From assembly GCA_026770575.1 (NCBI GenBank), contig MU657769.1, forward strand, positions 1 through 28,011: a DNA stretch of 28,011 nucleotides, given 5' to 3'. Numbering within the stretch: the first letter of the stretch is position 1; every line of letters begins with the position of its first letter. The position numbers and the translations under genes were made by a program. Below are positions 13,280 through 21,943 of this stretch, one piece after another. Source of the stretch: Pelagophyceae sp. CCMP2097 (lineage: Eukaryota; Sar; Pelagophyceae). The notes under the pieces were generated by a model. The model saw only the letters and a program-made list of their open reading frames with translations. It searched no databases and was not told the origin of the DNA.

Positions 13280-13312
13280 ATAGGGGTCGCCGGGCTTCGG
13301 GGCTGGTGGATA
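13280..13312 (+). repeat. 33-bp dispersed repeat, copy 1
   Basis: ATAGGGGTCGCCGGGCTTCG followed by GGGCTGGTGGATA matches 27781-27813 at 31 of 33 positions in the same orientation, 14.5 kb away. The flanks do not match. It lies just left of the gap. Confidence 0.75.
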
Positions 13313-13438
13313 CTGGAAAGTCGGCACGGGATATGCGGATGGTGCGTTGTTGCTGGCGCGTGTACTGGAACGAGTGGGCAGTGGCAAAGGGTAGCTCCGC
13401 CGGGTCGTGCCCACGGTGATAGTCGAAGCCTCCCTCTT

Positions 13439-13938
13439 NNNNNNNNNNNNNNNNNNNNNNNNNNNNNNNNNNNNNNNNNNNNNNNNNNNNNNNNNNNNNN
13501 NNNNNNNNNNNNNNNNNNNNNNNNNNNNNNNNNNNNNNNNNNNNNNNNNNNNNNNNNNNNNNNNNNNNNNNNNNNNNNNNNNNNNNNNNNNNNNNNNNNN
13601 NNNNNNNNNNNNNNNNNNNNNNNNNNNNNNNNNNNNNNNNNNNNNNNNNNNNNNNNNNNNNNNNNNNNNNNNNNNNNNNNNNNNNNNNNNNNNNNNNNNN
13701 NNNNNNNNNNNNNNNNNNNNNNNNNNNNNNNNNNNNNNNNNNNNNNNNNNNNNNNNNNNNNNNNNNNNNNNNNNNNNNNNNNNNNNNNNNNNNNNNNNNN
13801 NNNNNNNNNNNNNNNNNNNNNNNNNNNNNNNNNNNNNNNNNNNNNNNNNNNNNNNNNNNNNNNNNNNNNNNNNNNNNNNNNNNNNNNNNNNNNNNNNNNN
13901 NNNNNNNNNNNNNNNNNNNNNNNNNNNNNNNNNNNNNN
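13439..13938. other. assembly gap (500 N)
   Basis: Exactly 500 consecutive N, a conventional scaffold-gap size, so the true distance is unknown. It lies 11 bases before the left arm of the inverted repeat, which is a likely cause of the assembly break. Confidence 0.99.
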
Positions 13939-13949
13939 TTATGGGCCCA

Positions 13950-14391
13950 GCGTTGCGGTATATATACCGGGCTCCACAATCACCTCTAAGGATAATGATC
14001 CGGTGAATCCCCTTTTGCCCCCAGCGGGTCTTCACGGGTTAATGGGCCCACGTACACAATCATTTGCGAATGGTCTCGGTTTCGATTCCCGCAGGAGGCA
14101 CTCGATTTTGGCGAGTGGTACCCAGGTGAGCCTCCACTCCCCAGCGGTCACGTGTTCAAAACACGCAGTAAGTCCGCCCCGCGGCAACAGGTTCAAGACC
14201 TGTAGTAAGTCCCTCACCGGAGCCGGACCAAGGCCCGGTGCATTATCGTATTTTGGCTTTCTCCACGCTAAACCTCCCGTTCCTACGGTATGCGTGTGGG
14301 GGAGCGTTGCGGTATATATACCGGGCCCCACTATCACCTCCAAGGATAATGATCCGGTGAATCCCCTTTCGCCCCCAGCGGGTCTTCACGG
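13950..14391 (+). repeat. inverted repeat, left arm
   Basis: Matches the reverse complement of 16073-16516 almost end to end with scattered substitutions and small indels. The arm itself begins and ends with copies of a ~90-bp subrepeat (13950-14039 and 14304-14391), each containing the perfect 14-bp palindrome CGGTATATATACCG and the shared block GATAATGATCCGGTGAATCC. Between the subrepeats lie three hairpins resembling tRNA T-arms. Confidence 0.9.
14077..14203 (+). other. three tRNA T-arm / B-box-like hairpins in the left arm
   Basis: Hairpins lie at 14077-14091 (loop TTCGATT), 14151-14165 (CGTGTTCAAAACACG) and 14187-14203 (ACAGGTTCAAGACCTGT). Each resembles a T-stem-loop containing a GGTTCRA-type B-box. 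The second and third are both followed by AGTAAGTCC. No D-arm, anticodon arm or acceptor pairing could be found, so these are not complete tRNA genes. They may be tRNA-derived SINE pieces. Confidence 0.5.
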
Positions 14392-14905
14392 GAGACCCCC
14401 CGGACCCCCCCTTAAACTTCTTACCCGCTTTCAAATCGCCGGCTTGCTCGTATCGGCCCGGCCGGCGAGGCGTGCCGCTTGGGAGCTCGTGGGCGCCGGA
14501 CTGTCGCGGGTGCCGGGGGGAGACCCCCCCGGACCCCCCTTTAACTTCTTACCCGCATTCATCAAATCCACGCTTGCCAAGGGCTCGCTGCGCTCTGTGA
14601 GACATTCGATCGCCCGTTTCGGCGCGCCGCTTGGGGCGTGCCGGGCCCGGACTCTCGCGGGCGTCGGGGGGCGCGTCGGCGCCGGACTCTGGCGGGTGCC
14701 GGGGGGAGACCCCCCGGACCCCCCCTTTTACTTCTTACCCGCTTTCATCAAATCCTCGCTTGCCCTATCGCTTGAAAAATGTGACGCCGGCTTTGGCTCG
14801 CTGCGCTGTAGGTCCCTCGCCGCGGAGGCGCGCCGCTTGGAAACGCAGCAGGCCCCGGACTCTCGCGGGTCCTGGGGGGAGATCCCCCGGACCCCCCTTA
14901 AACTA
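14391..14905 (+). repeat. four-copy G/C-rich tandem repeat
   Basis: Units beginning GGAGACCCCC-CGGACCCCCC start near 14391, 14515, 14701 and 14874. The first three continue with a conserved ACTTCTTACCCGC block and an AAATC segment; the fourth is cut short and runs into AAACTAACGCGATAGG. Spacers of roughly 120-190 bp share CGCCGCTTGG and CGGACTCTCGCGGG elements. The G6-AGA-C6 core can form a hairpin. Confidence 0.8.
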
Positions 14906-16072
14906 ACGCGATAGGCTATCACGGAAATTGCCAGAGTTCCACACGGTTGGACCCACCTAAACCTAACGCGATATCGCCACGTTTGATGCACCGCACCCTA
15001 GGACCGACCGAGTCGTAGCCAACGCGCGTTCTAAAAATTCCGTTGCCGGTCTGTGGACTCGTGGCCGGGTCGCGGAGTGTCAATTTTCTGGGGGTTTCGG
15101 CTATCACGGAAATTGTTCGAGTTCGACTCGGAAATTGTTTTCGCTGCGCGCGGCGCGGAGGGCGGCGCGCTTCGGCGGCGCGTTTGTCGCGCCGAGCGCG
15201 CTGCGGCGGCGCGCGTCGATCGCGCCCGGGCGCGTCGAAAACGGTGCGCTACGGAGCGAGGAAGGCCGCCGGGACGGAAAAGCGCAATCCTCGAAGTTGG
15301 CGGCGCGCGGTCCACGGGGCTTGGGCGGCGCTGTCGGTTTCACATAGGGCGGTTTGTACCCAAGCGCCCAACTCTTTCCAATGGCCGAGTGTGTTGGAGT
15401 CCGACGGCGCGCGCAATGTGGAGTTTGCGCTCAGAAACCATGGTTTGGCAAAATCAATAATTATTATTGGATGTTCGGAGCTGGCTACTAGGAATTCCTA
15501 GGCTCTGGGTTGGAGGTTCGAACACGTTTTATTCTGGCAAGTATCTTCGTTCTCACTGCACCGTCCATCTTCCTATTCGATCTCAGGCTTTCCGTGAGAT
15601 CGTTCGGCTGGGCGCTGATTATGATCCGAAGAACAGGATCCTCAACGGATTCTTTACCGAACTGCCGGTTCGAAAGTTTCGTTTTCGTTGCGACGTCGCG
15701 ACAGTGTCAAGGAGAGCTGCCAAGGAGGTTGCTCGCGGCACCGCGTTCTGCGCAGTGTGCGAACGTCGCGGCGCGCGAGCTTCCGACCTTGCACTTGACG
15801 TCGCAACGCCGTCGTGTCCTTGAGTCACTCTTTGGCAACACGCTGTTGAAGCGAGTTTGAGTGCTCTGAGAAGGATCGGCGGAATTTGTTTTTCCTCCCA
15901 CCCGCCCTACACTGAGAATAAAGGGTCAATCCTGGGGTCAGGACACTGGGACAGTGAGCGGGGAACTCGGGGCTTGCAGTGTTGTGCGTTTCGACCCACG
16001 ACCTGCACATGTCCTAAACGCAGCGGACATCCCGATAGGAAATCCGATAGGAAACCCGCTGCGAACCCGCTT
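14906..16072. other. unassigned interior of the inverted-repeat region
   Basis: No recognised gene. TAACGCGATA occurs near 14904 and 14965. GGCTATCACGGAAATTG occurs near 14914 and 15101 with related flanks. From about 15340 the base composition becomes far more balanced than in the host genes. A 118-codon open frame at 15467-15823 (plus strand, TTG start, no ATG) contains fairly complex protein-like sequence (SQAFREIVRLGADYDPKN), but I cannot place it in a family. It could be a gene fragment carried between the arms. Confidence 0.4.
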
Positions 16073-16516
16073 CGCGATGACCCGCTGGGGGCAAAAGGGG
16101 ATTCACCGGATCATTATCCTTGTAGGTGATTGTGGGGCCCGGTATATATACCGCAACGCTCCCCCACACGCATACCATAGGAGCGGGAGGTTAAGCGTGG
16201 AGAAAGGCAAAATACGATAATAATGCACCGGGCCTTGGTCCGGCTCCGTTGGCGGCCTTACTGCAGGTCTTGAACCTGTTGTCGCGGGGCGAGCTTACTG
16301 CGTGTCTTGGGCACGTGGCCGCTAGGGAGTGGAGGCTTACCAGGGTAACATTCGCCAAAATCGAGTGCCCCCTGCGGGAATCGAACCCGAGACCATTCGC
16401 AAGTGATTGTGTACGTGGGCCCATTAACCCGCGATGACCCGATGGGGGCATAAGGGGATTCACCGGATCATTATCCTTGTAGGTGATTGTGGGGCCCGGT
16501 ATATATACCGCAACGC
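16073..16516 (-). repeat. inverted repeat, right arm
   Basis: Reverse-complement partner of 13950-14391. It has the same architecture: two ~90-bp subrepeats, each with CGGTATATATACCG, flanking hairpins. Its T-arm-like hairpin at 16375-16389 (CGGGTTCGATTCCCG on the minus strand) is a perfect consensus stem and loop, better than the left-arm copy. The hairpin corresponding to 14151-14165 has decayed (CGTGCCCAAGACACG). Confidence 0.9.
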
Positions 16517-17058
16517 GCTTGTCCTGGGCCCTACCAAACACACTTCGTGTGTGCGGGTAGAGTTTAGAGAGACTCCGTGTTATGATCGTTGGACTGTGTT
16601 TGTGAAACAAGAACGGTCAGAATAAAATAGATGGGGAAAGCTAGTGTTACATTACATTATCCACCAGAATAAAATCCACATGAGGGGTCTGATTAAAGCC
16701 TCGCCCGAGGGTGGGGCGGTGCGCGTTCGTTGAGCGCTGGCAAGCTTTCGACTCGGGGAGGCCGCGGTCGCGGTGACGGGGGTCAAATGTACTTTAGGAA
16801 ATACACATCACTAGACCACCCGCGTGCCCTCGGGTGCACGGGTCGGCTTGATCCTCCAACAGCAAGACATGCTGTCGTCGAGGTTCAGGGGAAGAAGAAC
16901 GTTGCGTCCTCGTCAACGCACTTGCCCATTGGATTTGATGGAAAAGTCAGTTGCCCTTCGGGGGGTTGGGAATTCCCTTGCTTCAAGTTGGTGTCACGGT
17001 TGCGTGATTGCTCGTCGTTCGTCGCCTCACCGCCGCCGATGTCTTCCCCACACTTCAA
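16517..17058. other. intergenic region left of the retroelement coding part
   Basis: No gene recognised. CAGAATAAAAT appears twice (near 16618 and 16669). The segment probably contains the 3' non-coding end of the minus-strand retroelement, but I could not find a terminal repeat, poly(A) tract or target duplication. Confidence 0.4.
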
Positions 17059-18200
17059 TCACGCCGTGCGGCGGCGCGCGAGGAAGTCCTGCGCCGCCTC
17101 CATAACGGTGTACGCCGAGCCCGCCATGGCCTTGGCCACGCTCCGCATCTGGTCGCGCGAGTCGTAGGCGTAGCGCCGCCAGCAGAAACTGTGCCACCGG
17201 CCCTGACGACGGATATACTCCTCGGAGTAGCCGCACGCCAGCATGCACGACGCGCCGCCGATCCGGAGGCTGTGCGAGGCGAAGTTCGCCGCCTCTTGGC
17301 CCATCGACAGCGCACACGCCTTGAGCGCTTCGGACACATCTGCCCGGTCTAGGACCCGCCCAAGGCCGTACTGTAGCAGCGGCTCGTCGGCGGCGCAGCG
17401 CCGGCGGAGGTCCATCACCACTGCAGCCGCCCAGACCGGGCAGGGGACCTTACCGGTCGCGTAGGCATTGCGCAGCACGCCGAGCCCCTTCTGGTCCGTC
17501 TTCGAGGCCCGGATGCAGATGGCCACCTCGTCGGCCTTCCACCAGTCCGCTTCCGGCTGGCCCAAGAGGAAGAACTCGACGTCTCCCACCAGGAGCACCC
17601 GCTTGACGTCGAAGAACCCGAGCTTGCCGCGTACTCCGACGACCGCAGCAAGAAGAAATATGCCAGCATAAGCTCGCCCCAGAGCATGTCATCCCTGGGC
17701 AGCCGGGAATCCAGCGTCCTCTTGATCACCCTGAGCATGTCCGGGGACCCCGGCAGCTTGCCCTTCGACTCGCCCTTGAGACGTTTCACCGCCCGGCGGG
17801 CCAACGCTAGCCGCGGCTTGTCCTACAACGGATCCTCAAACCCGTTGGCGACATGCACCCATCGAATGGCCGAGAGGTAGCCGGCAATCGTCTAAGCCGC
17901 ATACTTCTTAACGTCGGCATAATAGACCAGGAGATCGAGCAGGAGGTTCTCCTCGGCCCGCACGTCGCGGCCCTCGAGGATCAGGCCGACCATCGATCCG
18001 AACACGTTCACCACGACGCCGAAGTACCTTGTCCAACACCCGCTGTACTTCTTCAGCTTGCCCGGGACCACACTGCTAATTGACAGGCGCTGTCGGCCCT
18101 GCACCACGAGCCTCCTCTCGTCGCTGGAAAGCGTGCGCCGCCGCTCGTCGACCGGGTACCCCGCCACCGTCGTGCTGTCGAAGATGATTCTGCCCGGCCC
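17059..18200 (-). pseudogene. DIRS-type tyrosine recombinase, broken by two TAG codons and a frameshift
   Basis: The N-terminal core-binding part includes KLKKYSGCW and, after a TAG at 17892, TIAGYLSAIRWVHV. A second TAG at 17823 precedes PRLALARRAVKRLKG. The catalytic part then starts with KLPGSPDMLRVIK and LAYFFLLRSSEY, whose Arg (codon near 17645) is the first catalytic residue. A one-base loss near 17630 moves the rest into another frame, which holds ASKTDQKG, HSLRIGG (His near 17274, Arg near 17265), GRWHSF and the nucleophile Tyr (RRYAY, near 17172), ending at TGA 17059. The R..HxxR..W..Y set is therefore complete at residue level. Recombinases of this type insert circular cDNA. The 5' end overlaps the methyltransferase-like reading frame. 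As it stands the copy should be inactive. Confidence 0.85.
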
Positions 18201-18339
18201 TCCCGCCCGCATGTCTCTCGGTTCGCTCGCACTCGGCCACCCGGGCCCACCGCCTCGCCAGTCGAGTGGCCGGTGGCCCCCAGCCCGACCGGGCCCTGGC
18301 CCGCAGGGAGCCGCCTCGCTCCCTTTGTGCTCTTTTCGA

Positions 18340-19446
18340 AATCGGACACCCGGCCGAGTTGCAAGGCCACGAGCGCCTCGGCCGCCCCATCGGGCAAGAA
18401 CCGCCCGCCAGCTTCCTGACCGCGTAGTCCGTCGGCTTCGGGGCGCGCTCGCCGACCGCGGCATCGGCCACCCAGGTCGCTAGCAACCAGCCCGGCAGCC
18501 CGGCCGCGGCCCAGCACTCATCCGGCCGCAGATACCGCGCTCCGCCCTCTGGGCACTCGTGACTCGCCGCCTCTGCGTCGAGGTAGAGTACGCCGCCGGC
18601 CGCTGCCGTGCGCTCAAAGGGCGTGACAGGCCGGCCCACTCGCGCCGGCGAGTAAACCGGGACCTCGTCGCCGCCGTCAGCCAGTATGAGGAAACCTGCG
18701 ACCCGAGGCTGCGTAGCCCCGCGGTCCGGCCCCGGTGCAGCACGGTAGCGCCCCTTAACCACGTCGTTAGTCCGGCCGGTAACCGCAGGTGACATCGCCG
18801 ACCCGATAGGCCGGCACCTGTCCGGCGTGTTTCGCCGCGGGTGGTCCGGCGGGCCCAACGCCTCGAGTACGTCCGCCCTCTCTGCTAGGACGACCAGCCG
18901 TCGTTGCGCTTGAGGGTCACCGTGCTCCGCCGCCGCGACAATAAAGGTTGAGACACCAAAGCCCATAGCCGCAAAGGAGTCGACGACCTGCTTGAGCGCG
19001 AAACCGTCTTCGACCGTCGCCATGTCCACAACTGACACCAACACCACCGAGAGGAGGTTGGGCAGCTCTTTGAGGACGTTTGCCATGGCCCAAGTCGCAT
19101 CTCCAGCAGCCTTGTCCCTGGAGCCCCGCTGCGCCCCCCCCGCCGAATAAGGCGCCTGATCGAACGAGACTGCTGTAGCCTTGACTTGGGTGCTGATCAC
19201 CGGCACCAGCAGCTCCGGCCAGATGACTCCCCGCACATTCCCCGCACATCGAGTCCTCTGGCCGCAAAACCGGCGCTTCAGGATGGAGCGCGCTGAAAGG
19301 TCTTTGTCTGACACGACTAAATTCGAAGCTCCCAAGGCCAAGGCGGCCCCCGCGAGAGCGCCGGCCCCGGCACCAAGGTCCATATATCCGACGCCTGCAA
19401 GGTCGAGCAGTGTCGGTCTCCGCCCGAGCCCGCGCGACCGAGCCAC
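18340..19446 (-). CDS. C5-cytosine methyltransferase-like domain lacking the catalytic Cys
   Basis: Residues counted from 19446 align with the ordered DNMT motifs. Motif I is MDLGAGAGALAGAALALGA (22-40). Motif II is VVSDKD. Motif IV is SFDQAPYSAGG (94-104) followed by RGSRD. Motif VIII is GDPQAQRRLVVLAER (176-190). Motif IX is RYLRPDECWAAAGLPGW (304-320). A motif-X-like AGGSCP continues after a one-base shift near 18390 as AAEALVALQLGRV. In motif IV the canonical P-C-Q is D-Q-A, and the ENV of motif VI is VSV, so both catalytic signatures are gone while the flanking fold motifs remain. Classic DIRS elements have a DAM-like methyltransferase at this place. The frame opens after TGA 19501 without an early ATG, so it was probably part of a longer polyprotein. 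It may bind DNA or SAM without catalysis. Confidence 0.7.
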
Positions 19447-19471
19447 TTCGGCGGCGAAGCACGCGTCGGCT

Positions 19472-21700
19472 TCAAAGTGCAGCCGGAAGCTCCGGCGCGC
19501 TCAGTCGGTGAAGAGGTAAAAGCTGAACTCGGCGGCAGCTGACCAGGCGAATCGCCGGGTCCACCGTGGCCAAATAAGCGACGAGGTCGGCATGCCCTTC
19601 GACGGCCTCGTCGGCGCCGAGGCGGACGAGGCGCGAACCGGCGTCTCCGACGACGTTATTGGCCGATGCAACCCAGACTGACCACAGCTCGTTTTTGGAG
19701 TTTTTGGAGATGTGCTCGAGCCTTGCGACGACGCGGAGGAGGTGAGCAGCATACACATTCGTGGCTCGCCGTTTACGGATCCACGAATCAGCAACTGCGT
19801 TGTCGATAACTGCGACGTGGACGCGGTTCGAAATGCCTGCGGCGCACGACCGCGAGAATGCGATGACGGCCCACATAAGCTCCTGAATGGCGATGATCGT
19901 TTCCTGCAAGTCAAGGCGCGCGACCCCGGTATCGACGAGGACTTGTTCGAGGGCCATCTGCGCAGCCGTCGTCCAAGGGTGGTAGAATGCCTCCTTCGAC
20001 GACCAGTCGATGCCGAAGAGCATCGGCGGCATGGCGTCGCCGCCCAGCACGACGACTTGCGACAGCTGGTCGGGGAAGCACAGGCGGTATTCTGGCGGAA
20101 TTGCCCCGATAAACGTTGAGATATACGGCGCTTGCCATAAGCCTTCGTCCTTGAGCGCGACTCGCATAAGGTCGCACGAGTCCCAAAATTGAGTCCAGCA
20201 CCAATTTTTGTGCTCAGGAGACCCGCGCGGTGAAACCCATCGGCCGTGAGGGTCGTCAGACGACAGCATGCGGCGGATATCGGCTTGCGCGTTGGTCATG
20301 GGCCGACAGACTCGGCCGTACCACCGGAGCGAGCCAAAGAGCCGCTGCATGTCTTTGAGCGGGATCTCCTTTTGGCCCCATCGCCACGTCGGCTCCTCGA
20401 GGTACCGCGCGGTCCTGGCCAGGCGGACCCGCGACATGCCGAGCGTTCCCTTGTCGGTATCGACGGTGAGGCCCCAGATTTGGTTCACTGGTCCCCAGGC
20501 TCCTTGCGAAAGGTCCTTTTTGACGTTTAGGCCCCGCAGGTCGAAAACTGAACACAGGCCTTGTAGGTAACAGGTCTCGCTGAGCTCCTCGAGGACTCCG
20601 AGTTTGGGAGACACAAGTGCGCCGTCGTCAACAAACGTCTCAGAGAAGAACGACATGGTGCCGTGCCACCGCGGATTCTCCGGCAGGTGCCCACGGTGGA
20701 ACGCCGTAAGCGGTTTAGAGCTAAAAGCATGAAAGATTCCTGGGGACCCGCAGCTTCCAAAAGTAAGCTTCTGGAACACAACGACGACCCCCCCAATTCG
20801 AGTGGCGTTGAGCGCGACGTCGCGCGAACGTACCGGTATACGGCGAAACGCCACATCGACGTCGACAACCTTAATCGAGTGCTGAGCGAAGGGGTACCAG
20901 CAGCGTAGCCGCGTGAGCTGCAAGATAAGGCCCTGGATTCTTGGTAGGACGACCTGCGGGAACCAGTACTTGCTCGATCCGCCGTTAATACTATTGGCAT
21001 AAGACGCTTTGGGAGACCCGTCCGACACGCACGGCTCCGACTGGTTGTAGACGCATCGGACTTTCGACTTGCCAACTTCACCATGCTCGTTCCGTTTTTC
21101 CACAGCGACGAGTTGGTGCTCGAAAACGCCCGAGACCTTGAGCACGTCGGTCAGGCTCGCACCGGCGGCGTCGAGCCGCGCGGCCGTTACGGCCCACGCG
21201 GCGTCGAGCCGCGCGGCCGTTACGGCCCACGCGGCGTCGCGCGCTAATGCGTCCGCATCGACGGGTACTACATCCGTCGCCAGGCCAGCGCGAGGGATGG
21301 TCCAGGCGCTGGGCACCGCCTCGAGGTAGGTGGCGTCGCTTGCCAGCAAAAGGGCGCGACCCTCGATAAAGTCACTCCAGACACCATTCCAAAGGAGCAC
21401 GAGTTGGTCGTCATCGGCGACCGGTTCGCGGCATTTGCGCCAACGGCGGTCCCCGCGCTTAAACTGCACGTCTGCACCGCGGCTGGCGACAACTTGGTTC
21501 CAATAAAGGAGCCCTTCGTCCAGGAACGGTTCGAATGCTTCCAACCGCGCGGCACTCAATGATGAGCCGACGCGCTCGGCCCACACCGTCTTGTAGACGT
21601 GGTCTGCCGCTTCGACCGAGCCGCAGGCTTGCACCAGGGCCGAGGACGCCCGGACGCCCGTCTGAAGCCAGGCCGGCGTTGGTTTTGCCGGAGCAGTCCG
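19472..21700 (-). CDS. reverse transcriptase and RNase H of the DIRS-like element
   Basis: This is the replicative enzyme of the element. Counting from codon 21634, the RT has KVRCVYN (191-197), motif A VVDVDVAFRRIPV (catalytic Asp 258), motif B FGSCGSPGIFHAF (292-304), motif C FVDD (334-337) and a later IWGLTVDTDKG (387-397). RNase H follows, with candidate acidic residues Asp533 (GGDAMPP), Glu585 (IQELMW), Asp611 (VIDNAVADSW) and Asp664 (NNVVGDAGSR). The frame is open for 720 codons, and the first codon is GTG. Upstream the same frame continues through one TAG (21701) and one TGA (21944) into the NADAR domain, so this is probably the central part of a polyprotein. A 33-bp in-frame tandem duplication (21165-21230) gives DAAWAVTAARL twice. 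RT and RNase H active sites look intact. Confidence 0.9.
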   Translation of the reverse strand, partial: RTAPAKPTPAWLQTGVRASSALVQACGSVEAADHVYKTVWAERVGSSLSAARLEAFEPFLDEGLLYWNQVVASRGADVQFKRGDRRWRKCREPVADDDQLVLLWNGVWSDFIEGRALLLASDATYLEAVPSAWTIPRAGLATDVVPVDADALARDAAWAVTAARLDAAWAVTAARLDAAGASLTDVLKVSGVFEHQLVAVEKRNEHGEVGKSKVRCVYNQSEPCVSDGSPKASYANSINGGSSKYWFPQVVLPRIQGLILQLTRLRCWYPFAQHSIKVVDVDVAFRRIPVRSRDVALNATRIGGVVVVFQKLTFGSCGSPGIFHAFSSKPLTAFHRGHLPENPRWHGTMSFFSETFVDDGALVSPKLGVLEELSETCYLQGLCSVFDLRGLNVKKDLSQGAWGPVNQIWGLTVDTDKGTLGMSRVRLARTARYLEEPTWRWGQKEIPLKDMQRLFGSLRWYGRVCRPMTNAQADIRRMLSSDDPHGRWVSPRGSPEHKNWCWTQFWDSCDLMRVALKDEGLWQAPYISTFIGAIPPEYRLCFPDQLSQVVVLGGDAMPPMLFGIDWSSKEAFYHPWTTAAQMALEQVLVDTGVARLDLQETIIAIQELMWAVIAFSRSCAAGISNRVHVAVIDNAVADSWIRKRRATNVYAAHLLRVVARLEHISKNSKNELWSVWVASANNVVGDAGSRLVRLGADEAVEGHADLVAYLATVDPAIRLVSCRRVQLLPLHRLSAPELPAAL
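21165..21230 (-). repeat. 33-bp in-frame tandem duplication within the RT reading frame
   Basis: Two identical 33-bp units at 21165-21197 and 21198-21230 encode the 11-residue unit DAAWAVTAARL twice, upstream of the RT motifs. The length is a multiple of three, so the frame is kept. Confidence 0.9.
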
Positions 21701-21943
21701 CTAAAGTGTCAGCAGGTCGGCGGCAAGCTGCTGGACGAACGTGTCGCGGAGTGAGGCTGCACCCGGCGGGTCGTGTCCCAGCGGTTCGCCGAGCGGCGCC
21801 GGCAAGGCCGAGCAGTCGCCTGCCCGCATCGTTTGCGAGGAGAACGTGCCCAATACAATCGACAACCTGCCACTGGACTGTGGCGTCCCCACACGGTCCG
21901 GTTGCGCACGCTTTAAGAGTGTGTCGCGCGCCGCAGAGAGGGC
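21701..21943 (-). other. in-frame linker between the NADAR domain and RT
   Basis: In the frame shared by NADAR and RT this stretch encodes a non-conserved linker, with TGA at 21944 before it and TAG at 21701 after it. Right after the TGA comes ALSAARDTLLKRA, which looks like the last helix of the NADAR fold (family pattern G-x-N-x-LG followed by an LM..R..L helix). The TGA therefore probably replaced a sense codon inside the domain. Confidence 0.6.

Larger units (their letters stand above)
12377..13438. other. intergenic region downstream of TRRAP up to the gap
   Basis: No recognisable gene was found. G/C content falls from left to right, which suggests the 3' UTR and then non-coding DNA. 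A CGG-type triplet run lies near 12651-12668. A 19-bp sequence (CTGAGATAGCGCGTGGAGC) occurs twice, at 13049-13067 and 13118-13136. A 33-bp sequence at 13280-13312 recurs at 27781. Open frames here are short and low-complexity. Confidence 0.5.
13950..16516. mobile_element. candidate foldback element bounded by ~440-bp inverted repeats
   Basis: Two long imperfect inverted repeats (13950-14391 and 16073-16516) bound about 1.7 kb containing a G/C-rich tandem repeat and an unassigned stretch with more balanced base composition. This layout resembles foldback or MITE-like DNA elements. No transposase was recognised between the arms, and the gap hides the left boundary, so a target-site duplication cannot be tested. 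The alternative is two oppositely oriented copies of a dispersed repeat. Confidence 0.4.

Noticed and set aside
13166..14035. Open frames spanning the N run
   Set aside because: They exist only because N was translated as unknown residues; there is no evidence for coding sequence.
14077..14203. Complete tRNA genes in the inverted-repeat arms
   Set aside because: Only T-arm-like hairpins are present. No acceptor pairing, D-arm or usable anticodon arm could be drawn, and no variable loop fits.
13956..16510. CRISPR-like interpretation of the repeated palindromes
   Set aside because: Only four copies, in inverted pairs with long repeated flanks; no regular spacers, and the DNA is eukaryotic.
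13950..16516. Inverted repeats as the terminal repeats of the DIRS-like element
   Set aside because: Both arms lie on the same (left) side of the retroelement coding region and no copy is seen on its right side, so they do not bracket it.
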